From Candidatus Thorarchaeota archaeon (GTDB taxonomy: Archaea; Asgardarchaeota; Thorarchaeia; Thorarchaeales; Thorarchaeaceae): a stretch of DNA of 5,278 nt. Location of the stretch: assembly GCA_029856425.1 (NCBI GenBank), contig JAHQWZ010000156.1, positions 1 through 5,278 of the forward strand. Direction: 5' to 3'. Both the position numbers and the translations under genes were made by a program. This document shows, piece by piece, positions 1-5,278 of the stretch. Each line of letters starts with the position of its first letter. Position 1 is the stretch's first letter. Below the pieces are notes generated by a model. That model had not been told where the DNA came from and ran no database searches. It saw nothing but the letters and a program-made list of their open reading frames with translations.

Positions 1-782
1 TCCATTTCTTCTTTTGTTTCCTGCGCAACCTGAGTTGCTACTGAAGCAGAATCGCTGTACGTGTATTGTGACAGTGGATGTCTGGGATTAATGTAGGAGA
101 ATGTTCGGATTAACCAATCGAGATAGTCTTTGGCTAGAACATCCCACGCTCTCTCTTGCCACATTCGGAGGAGGTGATCTTGTCTGGGAACTCGGCCCCG
201 TATATCGAAGTTTCCGGAAGTGGCTTTAATCTTCAATTGATTCTTTCTTGCTTCGAATGTTTCAACCATGTGTAATGGAAACATATACAGCTTGTTCTTC
301 CGTGTATCGAGGATGTAGAGTCGGTAGTTTGTGAGGATGAATGAATCTGGCCAATACGTAAAGACAGATTCTCCTCTGAGCCAAGCATAAGTCTGGTAGA
401 AATGCCTTGAAAACCTGCGATGATAACCAATAGTTGTCCATCGATTATATGGGTGGTCGGGATGAACAAATGGGACTCCACAGACCTCACACAGCTTTCT
501 CTGATCACCCGCTTTTAATCTCTCAAACTCTCCAAGCCCTAGGGCACCACGTAGTTCTTCTCTCCGAGGCATTGCTCCCATAACATTGATTATACCATTC
601 ACAACCTTGAACATTGCCGATCTTGGTGTGAGTTTATACTCCTTGATAATGTGAAGTGGAACACTGACAGTTGTGTTTGAGCCTCTATCAAACTGAGCAA
701 GTCTATAATTGCTAATTATTGACTCTCCAGTTTGTGCTACCACACGCTCTCCTTCAATTGGGATGAAAACCGGAGTCGACAT
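1..782 (-). CDS. Tandem PH/GRAM-like domain protein with Cys/His linker (C-terminus off window)
   Basis: This frame is open from an ATG at 782 to the window edge, giving 260 codons with no stop. The start is fixed: a TAA lies immediately upstream in frame, and an AGGTGA ribosome binding site sits 8 bases before the ATG. The protein contains two related segments, residues about 19-69 and 145-196. Each has NYRL, then D, N and PLH at identical spacing (25-28/152-155, D32/D159, N36/N163, 42-44/169-171), so they align without gaps at an offset of 127. The pattern of a strand ending in (S/T)NYRL, followed by a strand with PLH and a third strand, resembles PH-like folds (GRAM, bacterial PH, GLUE). 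Between them lie C98-x2-C101, H107, H110, H121 and H127, a possible metal site. Residues 200-235 look helical. There is no signal peptide or membrane segment. A membrane- or protein-binding adaptor is inferred from the fold guess only; no precise family is recognised. Confidence 0.8.
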   Translation of the reverse strand, partial: MSTPVFIPIEGERVVAQTGESIISNYRLAQFDRGSNTTVSVPLHIIKEYKLTPRSAMFKVVNGIINVMGAMPRREELRGALGLGEFERLKAGDQRKLCEVCGVPFVHPDHPYNRWTTIGYHRRFSRHFYQTYAWLRGESVFTYWPDSFILTNYRLYILDTRKNKLYMFPLHMVETFEARKNQLKIKATSGNFDIRGRVPRQDHLLRMWQERAWDVLAKDYLDWLIRTFSYINPRHPLSQYTYSDSASVATQVAQETKEEM

Positions 783-790
783 TTAGATTG

Positions 791-796
791 TCACCT
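791..796 (-). promoter_or_regulatory. Ribosome binding site AGGTGA for the PH-like gene
   Basis: AGGTGA on the minus strand matches the archaeal anti-Shine-Dalgarno core and ends 8 bases before the ATG at 782. With the in-frame TAA directly before that ATG, it fixes the start of the PH-like gene. Confidence 0.7.
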
Positions 797-839
797 ATCA
801 GACGATACGTCTTGCCTAAGCCTCTTCTGAGCTGCGTTG

Positions 840-848
840 TTAAAAAGG
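840..848 (-). terminator. Possible T-run terminator after the 70-residue gene
   Basis: The minus strand reads CCTTTTTAA about 50 bases after the stop of the small gene at 897. Archaeal transcription often ends on T-runs without a hairpin. The run lies just upstream of where transcription of the PH-like gene would start if the element at 857-865 is its promoter, so it is well placed. A single run of five T is weak evidence. Confidence 0.25.
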
Positions 849-856
849 TTCACCGT

Positions 857-865
857 ATAAGGATT
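857..865 (-). promoter_or_regulatory. Candidate BRE/TATA element upstream of the PH-like gene
   Basis: The minus strand reads AATCCTTAT followed by ACGG. CTTATA resembles an archaeal TATA box, preceded by an A-rich stretch (GATAAAT) where a BRE would lie. A start of transcription about 25 bases downstream would leave a leader of roughly 50 bases carrying the AGGTGA site. The same nine bases recur at 1713-1721, at nearly the same distance from the nuclease start. The assignment is by pattern only. Confidence 0.3.
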
Positions 866-896
866 TATCCTCTGCCAGAACCGGAGGCGATGCCGT

Positions 897-1109
897 TTAG
901 GTCTTTGGTATCACAATATACAGGACATCCTCAAAGGCAAGGATGCCAAATCCGCTAGGATTCTCAAGTTTGACATAATCATCATGAACTTCATAGACTC
1001 TAACATTCAGAATCTTCGCTAGCGTATCTTTCTGTGTATACCGCAAATACACGGTGAAAGTCTGTTGGGTTTCACTGAGGTTTATGAATATCTCCTTCCA
1101 GTTTGGCAT
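897..1109 (-). CDS. Small 70-residue hypothetical protein, probable beta-barrel
   Basis: I do not recognise this family. The gene looks real: a GGAGG ribosome binding site stands 7 bases before the ATG, and an in-frame TGA a short way upstream rules out a longer version. After a short N-terminal segment, the protein shows alternating hydrophobic residues in likely beta strands: residues 17-23, 31-41, 44-49 and 54-68. The string VHDDYVKLEN is followed by FGILAFEDVLYIVIP, where an acidic FED turn precedes the last strand. That order recalls small SH3/Sm-like barrels, but the resemblance is loose and is inference. It has no cysteine, signal peptide or membrane helix. It lies 74 bases after the nuclease gene and 114 bases before the PH-like gene on the same strand, so it may share a transcript with the nuclease. 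The hypothetical plus-strand reading over 1065-1283 is its shadow. Confidence 0.72.
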   Translation of the reverse strand: MPNWKEIFINLSETQQTFTVYLRYTQKDTLAKILNVRVYEVHDDYVKLENPSGFGILAFEDVLYIVIPKT

Positions 1110-1116
1110 GGCGTTT

Positions 1117-1121
1117 CCTCC
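1117..1121 (-). promoter_or_regulatory. Strong GGAGG ribosome binding site for the 70-residue gene
   Basis: GGAGG (within TGGAGGAA on the minus strand) sits 7 bases before the ATG at 1109. It is the strongest ribosome binding site in the window and the main reason to accept this short frame as a gene. Confidence 0.75.
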
Positions 1122-1183
1122 AGCGTTTGCTGTCCATCACTTCTGAGCCATTTAACACTTGCCACCTGTGTAAAGCTTCATTC

Positions 1184-1636
1184 TCAGGATAGGTCCTCCA
1201 TTGAGCGGGGCTCAAGCTCTAATGAACGGAAAACCTTCTCTATAGCCTTCCAGGTGTTCTTTCCGTGGTGCCTGAATAGATGAGTCCCGCATTTTTCTCT
1301 GCAATCAGAAGACCCGAACCCAGGAGGACCCAGACTAAACTGAGCGTGGCTTTTTAGTTCAGCAGCTATTTCGCATTCTCTCTTCTTCCTAGCTTCAGAC
1401 CAAATGACGTCAGCTGGAGGTCCAACCACGTCCAAGAAGATGTCTATGTGCCAGTGTATCTTTTTTTCAGAAGAGAAGTGCCTTCGAATTCGATGCTCAA
1501 GGCTGGTTGAACTATTCCCAAAGGCTGATCCTACATAGACCCATTCGCCTGCTTCGAATCTCTGCGCTCCAAGAGCACCAATTCGCATATCAATGTCATC
1601 TGGAATTGAAATTACAAGCGCGTAGACTCCTTTCAT
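1184..1636 (-). CDS. DUF123 / GIY-YIG family endonuclease (Uri-type)
   Basis: This is a stand-alone protein of the DUF123 group of the GIY-YIG nuclease superfamily, full length for that family at 150 residues. The GIY equivalent is GVYALVI (3-9) and the YIG equivalent is WVYVGSA (32-38). Next come an arginine/histidine cluster LEHRIRRH (46-53), HWHID (61-65), and an acidic helix start RECEIAAEL (86-94) whose E87 or E89 is the likely metal-binding glutamate. The C-terminal signature is GFGSSDC...CGTHLF (106-121). Family knowledge implies a metal-dependent DNA endonuclease fold; the biological substrate of DUF123 proteins is uncertain, and in some archaea the domain is attached to endonuclease III. 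Here the cysteines C112 and C116 are separated by three residues, wider than the C-x-C form I recall for relatives. The start is supported by GAGGG 9 bases upstream and an in-frame TGA five codons upstream. It is divergent from the hydrolase gene. Confidence 0.93.
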   Translation of the reverse strand: MKGVYALVISIPDDIDMRIGALGAQRFEAGEWVYVGSAFGNSSTSLEHRIRRHFSSEKKIHWHIDIFLDVVGPPADVIWSEARKKRECEIAAELKSHAQFSLGPPGFGSSDCREKCGTHLFRHHGKNTWKAIEKVFRSLELEPRSMEDLS

Positions 1637-1645
1637 TAAATAGAT

Positions 1646-1650
1646 CCCTC
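1646..1650 (-). promoter_or_regulatory. Ribosome binding site GAGGG for the nuclease gene
   Basis: GAGGG on the minus strand ends 9 bases before the ATG at 1636. A purine-rich match at this spacing supports that start, which the upstream in-frame TGA also bounds. Confidence 0.55.
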
Positions 1651-1701
1651 AGCTAGTTCCTGCAGACCCTCAAATCAATGCCTGATAAGCATCACTAACC
1701 T

Positions 1702-1711
1702 ACGATATCGT
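1702..1711. promoter_or_regulatory. Ten-base palindrome in the divergent intergenic gap
   Basis: ACGATATCGT is a perfect palindrome in the 109-base gap between the nuclease and hydrolase starts, 35 bases before the latter. A shared operator is possible because of its position. A palindrome of this length is expected by chance several times in 5 kb, so the call rests on location alone. Confidence 0.15.
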
Positions 1712-1712
1712 C

Positions 1713-1721
1713 ATAAGGATT
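1713..1721 (-). promoter_or_regulatory. Candidate promoter element upstream of the nuclease gene
   Basis: AATCCTTAT on the minus strand repeats the nine bases found at 857-865. It lies 77 bases before the nuclease ATG, against 75 for the PH-like gene. It would give a leader of about 50 bases containing GAGGG. A competing TATA-like string, GCTTATCA (1683-1690), would give a leader of about 24 bases. On the plus strand the same place lies 25-33 bases before the hydrolase ATG, where a TATA box of a leaderless gene would sit. Confidence 0.25.
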
Positions 1722-1745
1722 GATTGTCCCCTTACAACCATAACG

Positions 1746-2690
1746 ATGGCAGCCTCAGAGATTATCCCGGGAATCTACATGATTCGGGGAAAATTCGCAG
1801 ACGAGTTCGGGTTCATCTCATCGTATATAGTTGTGAGTGGCGAGAGCGTACTGGTTATCGACCCAGGGACTGCAGGAGACCCTGGAAACAACACCATTCA
1901 GCTTATCCGAAAACTTGGTCTTGGTCCTGGTGATGTTGTAGGTATTCTCTGTACACATGGACATCCGGACCATGTTGGAGGTGCCTACAGACTAAAGAAA
2001 GCAACTGGTGCTCCTGTACTCATAGGTGAAAAGGACGGTCCCATTCTGGAGGATCCTCAGCTTTTTCTAAAGGAGCGAATGGTACTTGACGTCGCAGAGC
2101 GTATGACGATGAAGGTAGACAGAGGACCGCTACGGGTGAATTACAAAGGTGTAGAACCCTACAGATTGCTGCGTAATGGAGACACAGTAAATGTAGGAGA
2201 TATCACTCTACATGTACTTCATACCGGGGGTCATAGTGCAGGACATTGTGTATTCCACGATAGAGCAAACAAGGTTCTATTCACGGGGGATGAAGTCAGT
2301 AATTTCCCTAATGACCCAAGGAAATTCTACCTGGACCTAAGTGGAAGTGTGTCTGCAAGAAGCAGCGCGCTTTCTTCAATGGAGTCACTTGGAGCTGACT
2401 ACCTTCTTCCAGCTCACGACATACCACATTTATTTGAAGACGTGCGTCTTGTCATCGAACAGGTCAGTGATGGCGTTATTCATTTTCAAGATAGCATTCT
2501 ACACCATCTCGAAGCCCGGGGTGATGCAGACGTGGAGCAACTTGTCTTCGACATCAGAATGGCCCGAAGCATACCTGTCCCAGATATCTATGAATTCTTG
2601 CTCATCACAACAATAACGGTCGTCCTTCAAGGCCTCCAGCAAGCTGGCTTAGTGAGGACCGATGAAAAGGGTGTATGGTCGCCTGTATAG
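1746..2690 (+). CDS. Metallo-beta-lactamase-fold hydrolase (LACTB2/glyoxalase-II-like) with C-terminal winged-helix-like region
   Basis: This complete 314-residue MBL-fold enzyme shows every metal motif: D39 (motif 1, VIDPG), H71-G-H73-P-D75-H76 (motif 2), H163 in TGGHSAGH (motif 3), D182 in FTGD (motif 4) and H224 in LPAH (motif 5). It should bind two metal ions and hydrolyse a substrate in the cytoplasm. About 85 residues after H224 look helical and end in LQQAGLVRTDEKGVW, like the small winged-helix tail of LACTB2-type proteins, some of which act on RNA; others in the superfamily cut thioesters or lactones. The substrate cannot be read from the sequence. The ATG at 1746 is the only candidate start: reading back in frame there is no other start before a TAA at 1686. 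No Shine-Dalgarno site precedes it, suggesting a leaderless mRNA. It is divergent from the nuclease gene and lies 96 bases before the large plus-strand gene. Confidence 0.93.
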   Translation: MAASEIIPGIYMIRGKFADEFGFISSYIVVSGESVLVIDPGTAGDPGNNTIQLIRKLGLGPGDVVGILCTHGHPDHVGGAYRLKKATGAPVLIGEKDGPILEDPQLFLKERMVLDVAERMTMKVDRGPLRVNYKGVEPYRLLRNGDTVNVGDITLHVLHTGGHSAGHCVFHDRANKVLFTGDEVSNFPNDPRKFYLDLSGSVSARSSALSSMESLGADYLLPAHDIPHLFEDVRLVIEQVSDGVIHFQDSILHHLEARGDADVEQLVFDIRMARSIPVPDIYEFLLITTITVVLQGLQQAGLVRTDEKGVWSPV

Positions 2691-2786
2691 AGATTGAGGG
2701 CATTCGAGCTACATTCAATAATCAGCCTTACACTTTCTTCTCATTCCATCTCAGATATTGCAATTCATAACCAGGGTGGTTTCAGA
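2691..2786 (+). other. Intergenic gap with pyrimidine-rich tract between the plus-strand genes
   Basis: This 96-base gap holds a pyrimidine-rich tract at about 2726-2750 that could act as a weak archaeal termination region for the hydrolase gene. AT-rich strings such as TTCAATAATC (2714-2723) and TTCATAA (2764-2770) are too weak to name as a promoter for the next gene. Whether the two plus-strand genes share a transcript cannot be decided from the sequence. Confidence 0.2.
2774..2779 (+). promoter_or_regulatory. Ribosome binding site GGGTGG for the large gene
   Basis: GGGTGG, a match to the GGTG part of the archaeal ribosome binding consensus, ends 7 bases before the ATG at 2787. It picks that ATG as the start in a frame that is open back to the hydrolase stop codon. 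Confidence 0.5.
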
Positions 2787-5278
2787 ATGAGTCAAAAAGA
2801 CAAGAAAGTTGACACTCCGAGTACAGTAGAAGCCATTAGAATGGCCTCAGCTTCAGTTCTTGGTACAACTACAAACTTGGGTTATCCCTTGGGCAGTGCT
2901 GTTGGTTCTGGAAGCATGATGGAAGAGAACTCAGATACAGTTGCAATGAATATCACTCCTCTTATTTTTGCGATACGCGATGCTCTCTTAGATGCGGAAG
3001 GTCTTGAGCTACTATCTCTTGAGTGGGATTTAGAACGAACACCTGGTCCGGGAGTTCTTCCTGAACAACTTGTCGTTGCTGGGGGAACTTCAGAGGGGAT
3101 TGGCTCTCATGTTGCTATTCTTAGCTGGGAAAAAGGAGCAGTGGATCCATTCAAAATTGATGAACACATGCAAATACTATCTAAGAAGATGTCTGATGTC
3201 GAAAGCGCTGTTATCAGCAATGGAATGAGCTACGAAAACCATGGCCTGCCTGTGCTAAGGAGATTCAACGACCGACTAAATCAGGTCATTTTTGTTGAGA
3301 TGCTGGACAGACGCTTTCAAGCATCGTGGGACTCTCTCCAACTCAAACCTGAGCATGTCGATAAGGAAGTTTCAGTAACCATGAATTTTCGAGAGGACTT
3401 TACACTGCTCCCGCCCGGAATCAAAGTAGTGAACAGGACTCTTCTCGAGTTCTTTCTGCCTCGAGAAAGTGAAGAAACAGTTCTCAGACATTTCAAACAT
3501 AGGTTGCTAACCCCTAGAGGGTTAGAAGCAGTTGCTGTCAAAGTGCCAGAAGCTGGAAGAGCAATCCTAAACGAGCTAAATACCTACGCCTACAGTATGG
3601 AAGAAATTGACATCGCAAATGCCATCACTGCAGTCTTCTTAGAGTTTCTAGGTCGAGGAGATGTTGCCCTCAGTGATTTGCACTCGTTCAGGAGAGAGCT
3701 AGACGAGTTTTTATCACTACTCTCTGATTCCGTCGATTCATTTGAAAAAATCTCAGAGGAACATGTAGGCTCCGGAAAGACGCTCTCAGTGCAGGATCAT
3801 AGGAAAGAGATTTTGACTCAGATTGACCTGCATGATGATTGGTTTGTTGGATTCAGGAAGAACATTGCTCAAACACTCGCTGAAGAACTGATGAAATCGG
3901 TTCAGCGTGGCTTTTATGATATTTCTGAGGTAAGGGCATGGAAGCTTAGAAGCACAGTCTCCTACTTTAACCTCTATGCAAACCGAACAACTCACTATTT
4001 CTCAGATGCCCTGAGTCAATTTGTAGTAGTTAAAGCAGCAAGACAAGCCTTCATGTCTGCTTTGAACAGATTCCAAGAAGAGATGAAGGTACTGAATGTT
4101 GACGCCACCAATCAAATGCTCTTTGAGAAAGTTTACATTGAATTGCATTCGCAAATGAATGCCATTTTTGACAAAGTGTCTTACGAAGGCTCCGTATATC
4201 GAAATTTGGATGAAATTCTTTCGACGATAAACGAAGAAATGTTGGATGCTTTCGAACGTATTGAGATTTGGGACCTTGTTGAATTTAGTGATGTAGCTGA
4301 TATTGCCAAAGGAGAAATAACTGGCAAGTATTCGAGTGGGCTTGACGCGCAAGATGTGTCTGAGGATGGGCAGGCTCTAATTGCTTTGCTGGAAGCATTT
4401 GAGGATCTGGTTTTGAATACAATTCCCAATGTTGCAGATACTCTTCTATCAAAGACCCTGATAAGAAGGGTTATTGACAAGGTAATTGATGAAGGAGCCG
4501 ACTTGACCAAGGAACTTGGCGAATTCATTGAAAGCATGACTCAGAAGCCAGAAGAGTGGAGAGAAGAAGCCCGCATTTGGATTCGGGGATATCTTGAAAC
4601 AGTGGCGCCACAAATGAAGATGCCGGAGAAATTCCTAGCACTTCTCAGATTTGTCCATAACAAGGTGGGTCTGGGTTCTAGCGCACAAGCCATTGTTGAC
4701 AAGGTCACATTCGAAGCCAATCAACAAGAGAATGCATACCAGCAGATTATAGAAGAATGGGAAGATAATTGCAGACGAATTGAAGTTGAAAATCAACCCA
4801 TCCGTGATAATAACAGGAAGCGAGCAGAGCAGATTGCCCTGTCAGAAGCTCAATACAATGAGGAGAAAGGCCGCTATGAAAGTGAAATGGAGAAGTATCG
4901 CAGAGACGTGGAAGCTGCAAAGACACTTCCAGAGGGAGTGCCGCCTCCTGTGATATCAGAGCCAGCTCGTCCCAAATCATTAGACCTTAGAATCGTTGAA
5001 GTGAATAACCAATATCCAGAAATGGAGGAGCTACCAGTTCCTGAGAAACCTGTGCCGCCGCCCGAAATGCATCACTACATAGAGCTACGGGACATCCTAA
5101 TAGAGAAGTTAGACAGTATGGATGTCGCTCAGGAAAAGATGGAGCAAGTCTTTGCAGAGAGTCTGAAACAGATGTTCTCCGAAGCCTCCGCTGCATCAGC
5201 TGAATTGACTGTGGAGATTGGAGAGGACTTTCTCGAATATCTACGTAATTCGCAGATTCGTGGACTGGGTAAATTGCT
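2787..5278 (+). CDS. Very large, mostly helical protein of unknown function, with coiled coil and proline-rich linker (C-terminus off window)
   Basis: I do not recognise this protein. From the ATG at 2787 it stays open for 830 codons to the right edge, with consistent codon use, so it is clearly coding. Residues 1-50 are polar, lysine-rich at first, then Gly/Ser-rich and probably flexible. Residues 55-265 mix strand and helix, including LPEQLVVAGG (91-100), a GSHVAILSW strand (106-114) and VSVTMNF (195-201). Residues 270-640 are almost wholly helical. Residues 643-712 are rich in E, K, R and Q and look like a coiled coil. Residues 714-760 are a proline-rich linker with PPP near 719-721 and 757-759, followed by more helices (762-830). 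I see only one cysteine, C662, and no signal peptide, membrane helix or catalytic motif. A cytoplasmic scaffold or cytoskeleton-like role is a guess from architecture. It follows the hydrolase by 96 bases on the same strand and in the same frame. Confidence 0.88.
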   Translation, partial: MSQKDKKVDTPSTVEAIRMASASVLGTTTNLGYPLGSAVGSGSMMEENSDTVAMNITPLIFAIRDALLDAEGLELLSLEWDLERTPGPGVLPEQLVVAGGTSEGIGSHVAILSWEKGAVDPFKIDEHMQILSKKMSDVESAVISNGMSYENHGLPVLRRFNDRLNQVIFVEMLDRRFQASWDSLQLKPEHVDKEVSVTMNFREDFTLLPPGIKVVNRTLLEFFLPRESEETVLRHFKHRLLTPRGLEAVAVKVPEAGRAILNELNTYAYSMEEIDIANAITAVFLEFLGRGDVALSDLHSFRRELDEFLSLLSDSVDSFEKISEEHVGSGKTLSVQDHRKEILTQIDLHDDWFVGFRKNIAQTLAEELMKSVQRGFYDISEVRAWKLRSTVSYFNLYANRTTHYFSDALSQFVVVKAARQAFMSALNRFQEEMKVLNVDATNQMLFEKVYIELHSQMNAIFDKVSYEGSVYRNLDEILSTINEEMLDAFERIEIWDLVEFSDVADIAKGEITGKYSSGLDAQDVSEDGQALIALLEAFEDLVLNTIPNVADTLLSKTLIRRVIDKVIDEGADLTKELGEFIESMTQKPEEWREEARIWIRGYLETVAPQMKMPEKFLALLRFVHNKVGLGSSAQAIVDKVTFEANQQENAYQQIIEEWEDNCRRIEVENQPIRDNNRKRAEQIALSEAQYNEEKGRYESEMEKYRRDVEAAKTLPEGVPPPVISEPARPKSLDLRIVEVNNQYPEMEELPVPEKPVPPPEMHHYIELRDILIEKLDSMDVAQEKMEQVFAESLKQMFSEASAASAELTVEIGEDFLEYLRNSQIRGLGKL

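Noticed and set aside
233..508. A 91-codon minus-strand open frame.
   Set aside because: It lies wholly inside the PH-like gene in another frame on the same strand, has Ser/Thr-rich non-protein-like composition, and the PH-like frame is open across the whole region with a ribosome binding site.
861..870. GGATTTATCC, a small inverted repeat that could be a hairpin.
   Set aside because: The arms are only four bases with a two-base centre, too short for a stable hairpin, and the site is better explained as part of an AT-rich promoter stretch.
1065..1283. A 72-codon plus-strand open frame across the gap between the two small minus-strand genes.
   Set aside because: It overlaps the ends of two better-supported minus-strand genes and has no convincing ribosome binding site or protein-like pattern.
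2688..2786. The hydrolase and the large gene are in the same frame, separated by a single TAG and then 32 open codons, so amber readthrough or a pyrrolysine-containing fusion could be imagined.
   Set aside because: An open run of 32 codons is common by chance, the hydrolase ends naturally after its winged-helix-like tail, and the large gene has its own ribosome binding site and ATG. Nothing in the window supports TAG decoding.
3768..3782. GSGKT in the large protein (residues 328-332) looks like part of a Walker A nucleotide-binding loop.
   Set aside because: The required glycine four residues before GK is absent (E at that position), no strand precedes it and no Walker B is evident, so it is a chance match.
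4002..4537. Two overlapping minus-strand open frames of 116 and 118 codons.
   Set aside because: They lie opposite the large plus-strand gene, overlap each other, and their Ser- or Phe-rich composition is what the antisense of a helical acidic protein gives.

Overview
The window reads as archaeal chromosomal DNA with moderate GC (mid-40s percent by eye). Supporting signs are purine-rich Shine-Dalgarno sites before four of the five starts, compact spacing with T-runs instead of hairpin terminators, a DUF123-type GIY-YIG nuclease, and large proteins of no recognised family. An Asgard archaeon, perhaps Thorarchaeota-like, would fit a tandem PH-like protein next to a long helical protein. That assignment is an impression from gene style, not something the sequence proves. 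I see no rRNA, tRNA, CRISPR array, insertion sequence or integrase.

Layout: three genes lie on the minus strand from 1636 down to 1. In transcription order they are a 150-residue DUF123/GIY-YIG nuclease (1636-1184), a 70-residue protein of unknown function with an excellent ribosome binding site (1109-897), and a protein with two PH/GRAM-like repeats flanking a Cys/His-rich linker (782 to beyond position 1). Two genes lie on the plus strand. One is a complete metallo-beta-lactamase-fold hydrolase of the LACTB2/glyoxalase-II type (1746-2690). The other is a very large unrecognised protein from 2787, still open at the right edge after 830 codons. The two outermost genes run off the window, so their totals are unknown.

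The 109-base gap at 1637-1745 separates the divergent blocks and must hold promoters for both. A nine-base element, AATCCTTAT on the minus strand, occurs about 75 bases upstream of both the nuclease gene and the PH-like gene. It is the best candidate for a shared promoter element. The plus-strand hydrolase has no visible Shine-Dalgarno site and may be leaderless.

Nothing ties the five genes into one obvious pathway. The nuclease and the hydrolase are recognisable enzymes with their main motifs intact. The PH-like protein and the long helical, coiled-coil and proline-rich protein look like adaptor or scaffold proteins, and are the parts most likely to hold undescribed biology.
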